Numbered from the stretch's first letter, positions 53,985 to 63,752 are shown. The stretch: DNA of 64,000 nucleotides from Lachnospiraceae bacterium (GCA_014804695.1 JAAUZJ010000004.1:28739-92738), one strand, 5' to 3'. A program made the numbers and translations. The notes: a model not told the origin generated them from the letters alone.

Positions 53985-54812
53985 ATGGTTAATATTGTGA
54001 CAGATGTTTTGTTAGATGTGCAGGAGTTATCACATTCTTTTAAACTAGATAGAAATATAACGATAAAAGCGGTTGACGATATTTCATTTCAGATTCGCAA
54101 AGGAGAGATTTTCGGTCTGGTTGGGGAATCAGGGTCCGGTAAGTCTACGGTCGCCAGATGTATAATGAATGTATACCGTCCTGTGAGTGGAAAAGTTATA
54201 TATAAGGGAATAAACACCTGTGATCTAATAGAGTTTCGCAAAAATAAAAAGCTGCTTCAGACTTCGCGCCAGTTTATATTTCAGGATTCCACATCCAGTT
54301 TAAACGGACGGATGAAGGTAGCGGATATTATTGCAGAGCCTATGCAGATTCATCATATAAAACCCAAAAGGGGAACGCTTAGAAGTGAGGCAGAGTTTCA
54401 GCTTTATTATGTCGGCTTGGATAAATCTTATCTGGATAAATACCCTTATGAGCTATCCGGCGGTATGAGACAGCGGGTTGCGATTGCGAGAGCCTTATCA
54501 ATGGAACCGGAACTGCTTGTCGCAGATGAGCCTATAGCGGCTTTGGATGTGTCTATTCAGGCGCAGATCATAAATTTGTTTAAGCATTTGCAAAAGGAAC
54601 ATGGTTTTTCTATTTTATTTATTGCGCATGATCTGGCAGTCATAAGATATTTGTGTGACAGGGTAGGGGTTATGTACCGCGGAAGGCTGGTGGAGGTGGC
54701 GGATACTAAGGAGTTGTTTGAAAATCCTAAGCATCCGTATACCAAGGCGCTGCTTTCTGCGATTCCGGTACCGGATCCAAGGATTGCATGGACTCTGGAT
54801 ATAGAAAATTAA
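53985..54812 (+). CDS. ABC transporter ATPase, OppF/NikE type
   Basis: A 275-residue second ATPase with Walker [22 protein letters not shown], signature LSGGMRQR, Walker B LLVADEPIAALDVS and C-terminal HPYTKALLSAIPVPDP. It forms the nucleotide-binding pair with the preceding subunit. The start ATG 53985 is preceded by GAAAGG. Confidence 0.93.
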   Translation: MVNIVTDVLLDVQELSHSFKLDRNITIKAVDDISFQIRKGEIFGLVGESGSGKSTVARCIMNVYRPVSGKVIYKGINTCDLIEFRKNKKLLQTSRQFIFQDSTSSLNGRMKVADIIAEPMQIHHIKPKRGTLRSEAEFQLYYVGLDKSYLDKYPYELSGGMRQRVAIARALSMEPELLVADEPIAALDVSIQAQIINLFKHLQKEHGFSILFIAHDLAVIRYLCDRVGVMYRGRLVEVADTKELFENPKHPYTKALLSAIPVPDPRIAWTLDIEN

Positions 54813-54857
54813 TTTTGCTATTAATTGGCAGGGGTAGATGATACTGAAGGAGAGAAA

Positions 54858-55868
54858 ATGAGGAGTAAGAATATTATTTTATACTATACTAAAAAGCTCA
54901 TGGCTTTTGTATTGAGTGTGCTTGTATTGTCACTAGTGGTCTTTTATGTGTCAAGGCTGGCTCCCGGTGATCCGCTCTATTCCTATTATGGTGATCGTGT
55001 GGAAAAAATGAGCGATAGTGAGCGGGAGTGGGCAGAGAGTCAGCTGGGTTTGAATAAGCCAATACATATCCAGTATATTCACTGGTTTGAAAATGCCATT
55101 CGTGGTAACTTTGGAATATCTTATAAGTACAAGATCGATGTGGTTAAAGTTATAGGAGGACGGCTTCCCAATACGTTGATTTTAGGTGGAATCGGGTTTG
55201 TGTTGATTTTCATTTTGGCGCTTGGACTGGGAATTTTATGTACTTGGTATGAAGATAAATGGCCGGACAGGCTGCTTTGTAAGATTGGAACCGTTACAAG
55301 CTGTATTCCGGAGTTCTGGCTGTCAATAGCGCTTATTTTTCTTTTTTCCGTCAATTTAAAATTACTTCCAAGCAGCGGCGCTTATTCTATTGGGAGTGGA
55401 GATAATGTGATTGACCGAATTAGTCATTTGACACTTCCTCTGACAGTCGTAGTGGTGAGTCACTTATGGTATTATGCTTATATGATCCGGAATAAACTGC
55501 TTGAAGAGGTAAGGGCGGAGTATGTATTGCTGGCAAAGTCTAAGGGGCTTAGCAAAAAAAACATACTTTTTAAGCATTGTCTTAGAAATATTGTGCCGTC
55601 TTATCTTAGTATAATGGCGATTTCCGTTCCTCATATTCTGGGCGGTACCTATATTGTGGAAACGGTTTTTTCCTACCCCGGAATAGGGACGCTCTCTTAT
55701 GAAAGCGCAAGGTATCAGGATTATAATCTGCTTATGGCGCTTTGTATTTTATCGGGAACCTTGGTGATTCTGTGCAATATTGTAGTGCAGATTGTCAATG
55801 AACGGATAGATCCGCGTATGAAAAAAGATGAGAGCGTGCAGGTGTCGGAGGTGATAGAGGTTGGATGA
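54858..55868 (+). CDS. ABC transporter permease, OppB/NikB type
   Basis: A 336-residue six-helix permease with SRLAPGDPL (family N-terminal motif) and the EAA loop YVLLAKSKGLSKKNILFKHCLRNIVPSYL. I start at ATG 54858, six bases after AAGGAG, not at a TTG further upstream. It overlaps the next permease gene by eight bases, supporting a heterodimeric channel. Confidence 0.93.
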   Translation: MRSKNIILYYTKKLMAFVLSVLVLSLVVFYVSRLAPGDPLYSYYGDRVEKMSDSEREWAESQLGLNKPIHIQYIHWFENAIRGNFGISYKYKIDVVKVIGGRLPNTLILGGIGFVLIFILALGLGILCTWYEDKWPDRLLCKIGTVTSCIPEFWLSIALIFLFSVNLKLLPSSGAYSIGSGDNVIDRISHLTLPLTVVVVSHLWYYAYMIRNKLLEEVRAEYVLLAKSKGLSKKNILFKHCLRNIVPSYLSIMAISVPHILGGTYIVETVFSYPGIGTLSYESARYQDYNLLMALCILSGTLVILCNIVVQIVNERIDPRMKKDESVQVSEVIEVG

Positions 55869-56742
55869 TCGTTTTGTACAAGTGGGTATCCGGACGGTTG
55901 AACCCCTGCCGGTACAGGAAAAAAGGCAGTACAAGGATAAACCTATTGTTTCTATGGCGGTGTTTGCAATTATTGCGATGGGATGTCTGTTTTGCAATTT
56001 TTTTATTACTAAAGATCCCGCTTATATGGACTTATACAATGCAAATGCAGCTCCGGGTGCAGAATTCTATTTTGGCACCGATGCTATGGGGCGCGATATT
56101 TTTTCAATGATCTGGTATGGCGGACGGATTTCATTGTTTATCGGGTTTCTGGCAAGCGCGGTTTCCATGGCAATTGCAATAATTATTGGCGTATTCAGCG
56201 GACTTGCCCCCAAGTGGTTAGACGATTGTTTAATGCGGTTTACAGAAATTTTCTTAAGTATTCCAAGCCTGCTTCTTGTCATTATGATTCAGGCGATTTT
56301 GGGAAAGGCGAATGTGTTTAGTATTTCATTTGTAATCGGTATTACGTCTTGGACGAGCATAGCTAAGGTGGTACGGACCGAGGTTAAACAAATACGTGAC
56401 AGTGAATATGTTATTGCCGCGCGGTGCATGGGGGCAGGTTTTTTACGGATCATGTGGCGGCATTTGACACCAAACTTTATATCTTCTATTATGTTTATGG
56501 TAGTGATGAATATACGCGCGGCGATGGTCGCCGAGTCTACATTAAGTTTTATGGGGATGGGACTGCCGCTTGAAGTAATTTCATGGGGGAGTATGCTGTC
56601 TTTAGCGGAAAGAAGTCTGCTGTCAGGGGCATGGTGGATCATTCTTGTTCCCGGGGCTTTTTTGGTAGTGACATTGCTGTGTATTACGGATATAGGAAAT
56701 TATTTACGAAAAAGCGTTAATAATCGGAGGAGTAATTTGTAA
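55861..56742 (+). CDS. ABC transporter permease, OppC/NikC type
   Basis: A 293-residue permease. It has the N-terminal helix VSMAVFAIIAMGCLFCNFF, the FGTDAMGRDIFS motif of the OppC branch and the EAA loop YVIAARCMGAGFLRIMWRHLTPN. The start is an unusual TTG at 55861 overlapping the preceding stop, so it is translationally coupled. It is the last transporter gene before larE, 41 bases away. Confidence 0.92.
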   Translation: MDDRFVQVGIRTVEPLPVQEKRQYKDKPIVSMAVFAIIAMGCLFCNFFITKDPAYMDLYNANAAPGAEFYFGTDAMGRDIFSMIWYGGRISLFIGFLASAVSMAIAIIIGVFSGLAPKWLDDCLMRFTEIFLSIPSLLLVIMIQAILGKANVFSISFVIGITSWTSIAKVVRTEVKQIRDSEYVIAARCMGAGFLRIMWRHLTPNFISSIMFMVVMNIRAAMVAESTLSFMGMGLPLEVISWGSMLSLAERSLLSGAWWIILVPGAFLVVTLLCITDIGNYLRKSVNNRRSNL

Positions 56743-56783
56743 TTTGCTGGGAGCTGGTCATGTGGCAGTAGGGAGGGTACAGG

Positions 56784-57530
56784 ATGAACTTAGGTGATTT
56801 TTTTGGGGAAAATTCAAAAGTGGCTCTTGCATTTTCAGGAGGAGTAGATTCCGCATATCTGCTTTATGCGGCGATAGAGCATGGGGCGCAGGTTAAGGCT
56901 TATTACGTTAAATCTGCATTTCAACCGCAGTTTGAGTTTGATGATGCAATGCGTCTGGCGAAGGAGCTGGGAGCGGATATGCAGGTGCTTTCGGTGGATG
57001 TGCTTGCTGATTCTACGATAGCAGATAATCCGGAGAATCGGTGTTATTATTGTAAAAAAGCGATTTTTACAACAATTGCGCAGGCGGCGGAAAAAGACGG
57101 ATATAAAATTTTGATAGATGGAACTAATGCTTCCGATGATTCAGGAGACCGGCCGGGAATGAAGGCGTTAAAAGAGTTGTCGGTGCGTTCACCGCTTAGG
57201 GAGTGTGGGCTTACAAAAGATGATATACGGCGTTTATCTAAGGAAGCGGGGCTTTTTACGTGGGATAAACCGGCTTATGCCTGTCTTGCAACGAGGATTC
57301 TTGTGGGAGAGAAGATTACAAAGGAAAAATTGGAAAAAACGGAGAAATCGGAAGCGTATTTGTCATCCCTGGGGTTTAGTGATTTCCGGGTTAGAATGTT
57401 TGGAAATGCGGCCAGAGTGCAGGTGAGGGGAGAACAGCTTCGGCTTGTTTTTGATAAGCGGAGTGGGATTGTTGATGAACTTAAAAAATATTATGGAGCG
57501 GTATTGCTGGATTTGGAGGTGCGTGGATGA
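56784..57530 (+). CDS. larE: LarE, sacrificial sulfur insertase
   Basis: A 248-residue PP-loop enzyme with AFSGGVDSAYLLYA (ATP pyrophosphatase loop). It adds sulfur to the adenylated pyridinium precursor during nickel-pincer nucleotide synthesis. Three cysteines, the pair in NRCYYCKK and one in AYACLATRIL, fit the iron-sulfur-bound LarE type rather than the single-cysteine type that sacrifices its own sulfur; this is inferred from memory. It overlaps larB by four bases. Confidence 0.93.
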   Translation: MNLGDFFGENSKVALAFSGGVDSAYLLYAAIEHGAQVKAYYVKSAFQPQFEFDDAMRLAKELGADMQVLSVDVLADSTIADNPENRCYYCKKAIFTTIAQAAEKDGYKILIDGTNASDDSGDRPGMKALKELSVRSPLRECGLTKDDIRRLSKEAGLFTWDKPAYACLATRILVGEKITKEKLEKTEKSEAYLSSLGFSDFRVRMFGNAARVQVRGEQLRLVFDKRSGIVDELKKYYGAVLLDLEVRG

Positions 57531-58285
57531 ATAACGAGTTAAGGAGTATTCTGGAAGCTGTACATTCCGGAACGGTTTCAGTGGACGAAGCCATACTTAA
57601 AATAAAAGCAGAGCCTTTTGAGGATATCGGTTACGCCAAGGTAGATCTGCATCGCAAGTTTCGTCAGGGCACGGCAGAGGTGATTTACGGTGCGGGCAAA
57701 ACTCCTGAGCAGATCATAGGTATAATCGAGGTTATGAAGAAAAATGGACAGGATACGATTTTGATCACGCGTATGGAAGAGGCAGCGGCGGCTATAGTCG
57801 GTGCGGCTCATAAGCTGGACTATCATAAAGATGCAAGAGTTGGAATTATAGGAGAACTGCCCACACCGGACGGAATCGGAAATATTGTGATTGCAACCGG
57901 CGGTACAAGCGATATTCCGGTTGCGGAGGAGGCTGCTTTAACTGCCAGTATTCTTGGAAATAATGTGGTGCGGCTTTACGATGTGGGCGTTGCCGGACTC
58001 CATAGGACTTTGGCACATTTGGAAGAGATTATGAGTGCAAGTGTGATCATTGCCATAGCAGGAATGGAGGGGGCGCTTGCCAGCGTTATAGGAGGACTGG
58101 CGGATTGTCCGGTGATCGCAGTTCCGACAAGTGTTGGTTATGGGGCATCTTTTAACGGATTGTCCGCGCTTTTATCTATGCTTAATTCCTGCGCTAGCGG
58201 TGTTTCGGTGGTCAATATTGATAACGGCTTTGGGGCGGGATATTTGGCGAATATGATCAATCATATGGAGGTAGGAAAAAGATGA
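57527..58285 (+). CDS. larB: LarB, pyridinium dicarboxylate synthase
   Basis: A 252-residue enzyme related to PurE carboxylase, which carboxylates and hydrolyses nicotinic acid adenine dinucleotide as the first step of nickel-pincer cofactor synthesis. It has RQGTAEVIYGAGKTPEQI, then VIATGGTSDIPVAEEAALTA and DVGVAGLHR. It starts inside larE (ATGA overlap) and its own stop overlaps larC the same way. Confidence 0.94.
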   Translation: MNNELRSILEAVHSGTVSVDEAILKIKAEPFEDIGYAKVDLHRKFRQGTAEVIYGAGKTPEQIIGIIEVMKKNGQDTILITRMEEAAAAIVGAAHKLDYHKDARVGIIGELPTPDGIGNIVIATGGTSDIPVAEEAALTASILGNNVVRLYDVGVAGLHRTLAHLEEIMSASVIIAIAGMEGALASVIGGLADCPVIAVPTSVGYGASFNGLSALLSMLNSCASGVSVVNIDNGFGAGYLANMINHMEVGKR

Positions 58286-59484
58286 AGACCTTGTATTTAG
58301 ACTGCGGAATGGGAGCCGCTGGAGATATGCTGACGGCTGCGCTTATAGAGCTTTTACCGGATGCGGATAGGTTTGTGGAGAAGATGAATGGGCTGGGAAT
58401 TCCCGGTGTGCAGATTGAGAGAGAGAAGTCGGTTAAGTGTGGAATTACCGGGACGCATATTTCTGTTAAAGTGAATGGAGTCGAGGAATGCGAGGGGGGA
58501 CATGGACACAGCCACCATCACCACAGCAGCATGCACGAAATTGAGCATATAATCATGGACTTAAATTTGCCTGCGAAAGTGCGGGAAGACATTCTTGCGG
58601 TCTACTCCCTTATTGCGGAAGCCGAAAGTCATGCGCATGGTGTGCCGGTAACGGACATACATTTTCATGAGGTGGGAACAATGGACGCTATTGCGGACGT
58701 CACTGCAGTATGCATGTTGATGAATGAGATTGCACCGGATGAGGTGATCGTGTCGCCTGTTCACGTGGGGAGCGGAACCGTAAAGTGTGCTCATGGAACT
58801 CTGCCTGTTCCGGCACCGGCAACTGCATTTATTTTAAAAGATGTTCCGATTTACGGCGGCAGTATTAAAGGTGAGTTGTGTACGCCTACCGGTGCTGCGC
58901 TGCTTAAACATTTTGCTACGGCTTTCGCAGATATGCCGGTTATGAAGACTAAGGCAATAGGCTATGGAATGGGTAAAAAGGATTTTGATACAGCGAACTG
59001 TGTGCGGGCTATGCTTGGCGAATCATTGGGTAAAACTGATATTGAAACTAGGGATAAAACTGATATTATGTTGGAGCTGTCCTGTAATGTAGACGATATG
59101 ACAGCGGAGGAAATTGGTTTTGCAACAGAACATTTGTTCGAAGGTGGCGCAAGGGAAGTATACACAATCCCTATCGGCATGAAAAAATCCCGCCCCGGTA
59201 CACTTATTCGTGTGATCTGTCTTGAAGAAGACAGAGAAAAGATGCTTGCCTTGTTGTTTAAGCACACAACAACTATTGGAATTAGAGAGATGGTAACAAA
59301 ACGCTATGTGTTGGACAGGAGTCTTGAAACCATTAATACTCCATATGGAGAAGTGCGGCGCAAGGTTTCTTCCGGCTACGGCGTTTCGCGCGCTAAGTAC
59401 GAGTATGATGATCTGCAGCGGATTGCTAAGGGGCAGGATATGAGTCTTGATGAGGTTAGGGAGTATCTTAGAGAAAGAGATTAA
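58282..59484 (+). CDS. larC: LarC, nickel insertion enzyme, single reading frame
   Basis: A 400-residue enzyme that inserts nickel in the last step of the cofactor. It has DCGMGAAGDMLTAAL at the N-terminus, a His-rich nickel site GHGHSHHHHSS (about 74-84), and the C-terminal domain with ELSCNVDDMTAEEIGFATEHL. In Lactobacillus plantarum two frames are joined by programmed frameshifting, but here one continuous frame covers both parts. The cofactor user larA is not in the window. Confidence 0.94.
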   Translation: MKTLYLDCGMGAAGDMLTAALIELLPDADRFVEKMNGLGIPGVQIEREKSVKCGITGTHISVKVNGVEECEGGHGHSHHHHSSMHEIEHIIMDLNLPAKVREDILAVYSLIAEAESHAHGVPVTDIHFHEVGTMDAIADVTAVCMLMNEIAPDEVIVSPVHVGSGTVKCAHGTLPVPAPATAFILKDVPIYGGSIKGELCTPTGAALLKHFATAFADMPVMKTKAIGYGMGKKDFDTANCVRAMLGESLGKTDIETRDKTDIMLELSCNVDDMTAEEIGFATEHLFEGGAREVYTIPIGMKKSRPGTLIRVICLEEDREKMLALLFKHTTTIGIREMVTKRYVLDRSLETINTPYGEVRRKVSSGYGVSRAKYEYDDLQRIAKGQDMSLDEVREYLRERD

Positions 59485-59529
59485 AAACGATATGATAATA
59501 TATACATTTTAAGGATGGAGGAAATTAAT

Positions 59530-60882
59530 ATGGAACGAGAACGCCTGGGAAGCCGTCTTGGCTTTATCCTGCTTAGTGCGGGCTGTGCCATCGGAATTGG
59601 TAATGTGTGGAAATTCCCATATATGGTCGGTCAGTATGGAGGAGGCGCCTTTGTGCTGTTTTATTTATTTTTCCTTATTATTTTGGGAATACCGGTGATG
59701 ACAATTGAATTCGCATTGGGACGCGCATCGCATAGAAGTCCCGTAAAATTGTATAATGTTTTGGAAAAAAGCGGTCAAAAGTGGCATTTACATGGCTATG
59801 CCGCTATGGCAGGAAATTATCTTCTGATGATGTTTTACACTACGGTAGCCGGTTGGATGCTGCATTACTTCTTTTTCATGGCTGGAGGAACTTTTGTTGA
59901 TACGGATGTAGAATCGGTCGGAAATATATTCGGAAATATGCTAGCCGATCCTTACGGAATGATAGGATTCATGATCGTTGTCGTACTGCTTGGATTTGGA
60001 GTTTGTTCAAGAGGGCTGCAGAACGGTTTGGAAAAAGTCAGTAAAGTTATGATGTTGGCGTTGTTAGCAATTATGGTACTTCTGGCTATTAACAGCATTT
60101 TGTTAGAGGGTGCAGGCGAAGGAATCCGTTTTTATCTTTTGCCGGATTTTAACAGGATGCTGAATCTTGGGATCGGCAATGTATTGTTGGGAGCAATGAC
60201 ACAGGCGTTTTTTACACTTAGTCTGGGAATCGGTGCAATGGCTATTTGGGGAAGTTACATTGGAAAGGAAAGGGCGCTTTTGGGAGAAGCGGTTAATGTG
60301 GGCGTTCTGGATACCTTTGTGGCTTTTATTTCGGGACTTATTATTTTTCCGGCCTGCTTTGCTTACGGCGTCAGCCCAGACAGCGGACCGGGTCTTATAT
60401 TTGTAACTTTACCGAATATTTTTAATCATATGCCCGCGGGACGGATATGGGGAAGCTTATTTTTTGTATTTATGTTTTTTGCTGCTTTTTCAACGGTTAT
60501 GGCAGTTTTTGAAAATATTATTTCATGCTGTATGGATTTATTCGGATGGGGCAGAAAGAAAGCTTGTTATATCAATGCTGTTATGATGATTGTATTATCA
60601 TTACCCTGTGCGGTTGGGTATAACCTATTATCCGGTTTTCAGCCAAGAGGGGCTGGATCGACTGTATTGGATTTGGAAGATTTTCTTGTAAACAACCTGT
60701 TTTTGCCTCTTGGGAGTCTTGTTTATGTTATATTTGCGACCAGCCGCTATGGATGGGGATGGGATAAGCTTGTCGCTGAGGCTAATCAGGGAAAAGGGTT
60801 AAAGATTGCACAGTGGATGAGGCTTTATATGACTTATGTATTGCCGGTTATTGTCCTGATAGTCTTTTTTCTTGGTTTATGA
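59530..60882 (+). CDS. SNF/NSS-family sodium-dependent transporter
   Basis: A 450-residue secondary transporter with about 11-12 helices. It has SRLGFILLSAGCAIGIGNVWKFPYMVG (helix 1 sodium and substrate site) and TLSLGIGAMAIWGSYIG (helix 6), as in LeuT. It takes up an amino acid or amine with sodium. I start at ATG 59530 after GGAGG. It follows larC by 45 bases and may be transcribed with the lar genes. Confidence 0.9.
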   Translation: MERERLGSRLGFILLSAGCAIGIGNVWKFPYMVGQYGGGAFVLFYLFFLIILGIPVMTIEFALGRASHRSPVKLYNVLEKSGQKWHLHGYAAMAGNYLLMMFYTTVAGWMLHYFFFMAGGTFVDTDVESVGNIFGNMLADPYGMIGFMIVVVLLGFGVCSRGLQNGLEKVSKVMMLALLAIMVLLAINSILLEGAGEGIRFYLLPDFNRMLNLGIGNVLLGAMTQAFFTLSLGIGAMAIWGSYIGKERALLGEAVNVGVLDTFVAFISGLIIFPACFAYGVSPDSGPGLIFVTLPNIFNHMPAGRIWGSLFFVFMFFAAFSTVMAVFENIISCCMDLFGWGRKKACYINAVMMIVLSLPCAVGYNLLSGFQPRGAGSTVLDLEDFLVNNLFLPLGSLVYVIFATSRYGWGWDKLVAEANQGKGLKIAQWMRLYMTYVLPVIVLIVFFLGL

Positions 60883-60884
60883 TA

Positions 60885-60969
60885 GATTGAAAAATCGAAG
60901 ATTTTTCAATCGCGAATTTGTGCCTTGCAGTCACAAATATCGCAGGTTGAGAGAAAGGCGTGGTTATTA
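60885..60969 (+). repeat. structured 5'-UTR repeat, copy D (long form)
   Basis: A perfect 12-bp hairpin GATTGAAAAATC / GATTTTTCAATC (60885-60911) is followed by a second hairpin GCGA-ATTTGTG / CACAAAT-A-TCGC (60912-60943). It then ends in GTTGAGAGAAAGGCGTGG and TTATTA at the MATE ATG. Both stems differ from copy A by compensating changes. Confidence 0.75.
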
Positions 60970-62358
60970 ATGGAGAAGTCTTTGATAAATCGTATAATAG
61001 AGCCGAAGAAACAGATCCCGGAGGATAGGAAACGGTTTTCAAATATTGAGCTGAAAAATTTAATATTACCAATCATTGTCGAGCAGTTTCTGGCATTGCT
61101 GGTGGGGATAGCGGATACGCTTATGGTCAGCCATGTTGGAGAAGCGGCGGTTTCAAGCGTGTCGTTGGTCAACCAGTTAAACAATGTATTTATTATGGTG
61201 TTTTCCGCGTTGGCATCAGGCGGTGCAGTGGTGGCGAGCCAGTATATCGGAAGTAATGAGAGGGAAAAAGGAACACAGGCAGCAAGCCAGCTTGTGATGA
61301 TCATCGGAATGATTTCAGTTGTAACAACTGTGCTTTTGCTTATGTTTGGACGACAGGTTTTCGGGCTTTTGTTTGGACAGGTGGAAGAGGCTGTGTTAGA
61401 ATCGGGGCTGGTATATCTTAGGATATCGGCATATTCCTTTCCATTTCTGGCTGTTTATAATGCATGTGCCGGTTTATTCAGGAGTATGGGAAAAACCAAG
61501 GTTATCATGGAAGTATCTATTATTATGAATATCATTAATGTGGCAGGTAATGCAATCGGTGTGTTTGCTTTACATGCAGGTGTCGCAGGCGTTGCCTATC
61601 CTTCACTGATCTCCCGTATTTTTGCATCGGTTGTGATGATGGTTTTAGCAGTGAATAAAAACAATCCAATAAAAGTGGAAATAAGACAGATTTTCACATG
61701 GAAGCCGCAAATGATTTTGCGTATTTTTCATATTGCTATTCCGAACAGTGTGGAAAACGGACTCTTTCAGATCGCCAAAGTTGCTTTAAGTTCTATTATT
61801 GCGACGTTCGGAACGGTGCAGATTGCAGCAAATGGCGTGGCACAGAGCTTCTGGTCTATGGCGGCGCTGTTTTGCCTTGCGATGGGGCCGGCGTTTATTA
61901 CGGTGATTGGGCAGTATATGGGCGCGGGAGATACTGAGGGCGCGGAATATTATATGAGAAAATTGCTGCGACTTACATATTTGGGAGGTTTCTTGTGGAA
62001 TCTGCTGCTTTTCCTGATGATGCCGTTTGTTTTAAAGCTGTATAGTTTAAGCGATGAAGCGGTGCGTCTGGTTATGATACTGGGGCTTTTGCATAATACA
62101 TTTAATGCGTTGTTCTGTCCGGTAGCTTTTTCTGTTGCAAACGGTATGCGGGCAGCAGGAGATGTGCATTTTACAATGTATGCCTCTATTTTTGCAACCG
62201 TAGTATGCCGAACAGCGCTTTCCGTATTGTTTGGAGTGTATTTTGAACTTGGCGTGATCGGCATTACAATTGCAATGGTATGTGACTGGGCGATAAAGGC
62301 GTTTTTGGTGCTGCTGCGATGGAGAAGCGGGAAATGGAAGGAGTTTAAGGTTATATAA
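60970..62358 (+). CDS. MATE family efflux transporter
   Basis: A 462-residue 12-helix exporter with LILPIIVEQFLALLVGIADTLMVSHVGEAAVSSVSLV, the repeated half near residues 265-300 (AIPNSVENGLFQIAKV) and GTVQIAANGVAQSFW. It expels cationic drugs or metabolites with sodium or protons. I start at ATG 60970, directly after the repeat's ribosome-binding end. It converges with the CPBP gene, overlapping it by eight bases. Confidence 0.9.
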   Translation: MEKSLINRIIEPKKQIPEDRKRFSNIELKNLILPIIVEQFLALLVGIADTLMVSHVGEAAVSSVSLVNQLNNVFIMVFSALASGGAVVASQYIGSNEREKGTQAASQLVMIIGMISVVTTVLLLMFGRQVFGLLFGQVEEAVLESGLVYLRISAYSFPFLAVYNACAGLFRSMGKTKVIMEVSIIMNIINVAGNAIGVFALHAGVAGVAYPSLISRIFASVVMMVLAVNKNNPIKVEIRQIFTWKPQMILRIFHIAIPNSVENGLFQIAKVALSSIIATFGTVQIAANGVAQSFWSMAALFCLAMGPAFITVIGQYMGAGDTEGAEYYMRKLLRLTYLGGFLWNLLLFLMMPFVLKLYSLSDEAVRLVMILGLLHNTFNALFCPVAFSVANGMRAAGDVHFTMYASIFATVVCRTALSVLFGVYFELGVIGITIAMVCDWAIKAFLVLLRWRSGKWKEFKVI

Positions 62359-63091
62359 TCGAACACTGATCTTTCGGGAGTGTCTTTGTAAGGATTAAGG
62401 CGTAAGCGACAGTGATCACAATCATTATCAGACAATTAACTATTTGCTTTTCTGTCGTAAAGCCTGTTGTGTTTGCAAAAGTACTGAGTGAGTTAATCGT
62501 GGAGTGGGTAATGATACAGGGTATCAGACTTCCGCCACGGTAGAATATTGTTACAAACAAGAAACCAATCACGATCGCAAAAATAACCTGATAAAGATTA
62601 CTTACTAAATCCATGCTGCTTCCGTTAAATAAATTTATTATATGCCCTATGCCAAATGTTAGGCTTGAAACGATGATTGCGGATTTTACATTATTTTTCG
62701 CCATCGCTTTAAACAGCAAGCCTCTAAAAATCACTTCTTCTAAAAAGCCGACGAAAAGCATACACACAATTCGGCATACGGTGTCTTCCAATGGATAATT
62801 GAGCGCAGCTCCATTCCAAAGATTTCCTGATGCTAAGATTATCAGCGGCACATAATAAAGGAAATGGCGGGCAGGTACTAAAGATTTGCAAAGCCCGTAC
62901 TTTTCCATTAAATCATTCTTCTGAATAAAAACAAAAAGGATAACTGCTTGTAAGATACATAAGACAGCGCTTGCGGAGTATTCAATTCCAATTTTTTCAT
63001 TTAACTGATATGCAAATGATTGCAGAACACAATAAACAACAATCCAGACAATAGCAAAGGTTAGTTCGTTTTTTTCGTATAGTTTTTTCAT
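62351..63091 (-). CDS. CPBP-family intramembrane metalloprotease
   Basis: A 246-residue membrane protein with about seven helices. It has the catalytic motifs EEVIFRGLLFKA (EExxxR) and FGIGHIINLF (FxxxH) and a late HSTINSLS. CPBP (CAAX-protease/bacteriocin-processing) proteins cleave within the membrane or protect against bacteriocins. A 17-base gap follows the tetR gene upstream, so it is probably the gene that TetR controls. Confidence 0.88.
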   Translation of the reverse strand: MKKLYEKNELTFAIVWIVVYCVLQSFAYQLNEKIGIEYSASAVLCILQAVILFVFIQKNDLMEKYGLCKSLVPARHFLYYVPLIILASGNLWNGAALNYPLEDTVCRIVCMLFVGFLEEVIFRGLLFKAMAKNNVKSAIIVSSLTFGIGHIINLFNGSSMDLVSNLYQVIFAIVIGFLFVTIFYRGGSLIPCIITHSTINSLSTFANTTGFTTEKQIVNCLIMIVITVAYALILTKTLPKDQCSII

Positions 63092-63109
63092 TTTATAATA
63101 ATCTCCCCT

Positions 63110-63682
63110 CTAAGCTTTTTCTTCTTGTATGGCTAATACAGCACCTGTGTACACTCGCTTCAAATGCGTCGCTATGAGTTTTTCATCATATTCTAATGAA
63201 TTGTTTGCAATGATGCTGGCATATCCATGAACAAATAATGCAAGCGTGACAAAAACTTCTTTTGTCTGTTCCATGTTCATCTTCATTTCTTCCTGCATTA
63301 CAGAAAGAATAGGTGTAAGGTTTTCAGAATTTATCATTTCAAGCAGATCGTTTTCAGCCACAAACCGCGATTGAAAAAGGAAGCAGAATAAATTCGGTTC
63401 TTCAATAGCAAAGCGAATATAATTCAACCCAATTTCAAGCATAGCATTTTCCTGCGTTTTAGGAATATTCATCAGATATTCTGAATGATATTTATCCGTT
63501 TTTTCATAAGTTGCTCTTTTTAATTCTTCAATCGTTGCAAAATGGTACATAACAGGCTGTGTGGAGCAGTTAAGCTTTTCAGATACTGTTCTTGCATTGA
63601 TGTTTTCTGCACCTGCTTTGCGGGCAATTTCGAATGCGGCGGTAACAATCATATCTCTTGAGATTTTCGCTTTTGGTGGCAT
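63110..63682 (-). CDS. TetR/AcrR-family repressor
   Basis: A 190-residue regulator. The N-terminal helix-turn-helix (about 5-55) has ISRDMIVTAAFEIARKAGAENINARTVSEKLNCSTQPVMYHF, and a ligand-binding helical domain follows. I start at ATG 63682, after GGGGAAAAATCA, rather than ATG 63709, which overlaps the operator. It should repress itself and the CPBP gene from the palindrome at 63701-63728. Confidence 0.9.
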   Translation of the reverse strand: MPPKAKISRDMIVTAAFEIARKAGAENINARTVSEKLNCSTQPVMYHFATIEELKRATYEKTDKYHSEYLMNIPKTQENAMLEIGLNYIRFAIEEPNLFCFLFQSRFVAENDLLEMINSENLTPILSVMQEEMKMNMEQTKEVFVTLALFVHGYASIIANNSLEYDEKLIATHLKRVYTGAVLAIQEEKA

Positions 63683-63700
63683 TGATTTTTCCCCTGTTTT

Positions 63701-63752
63701 ATAATTCATGTTATATAACGTGAATTATATTTTCTTTTATTTTATTTGTCAA
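63701..63752 (-). promoter_or_regulatory. tetR promoter and palindromic operator
   Basis: On the minus strand, TTGACA (63752-63747), 17 bases, TATAAT (63729-63724). A 28-base palindrome (63701-63728), with arms ATAATTCATGTTAT and ATAACGTGAATTAT differing by one mismatch, overlaps the -10 box and the start of transcription. This is the classic position for TetR repression. The remainder to 64000 holds no gene; a TATAAT near 63986 has only a weak -35. Confidence 0.85.
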
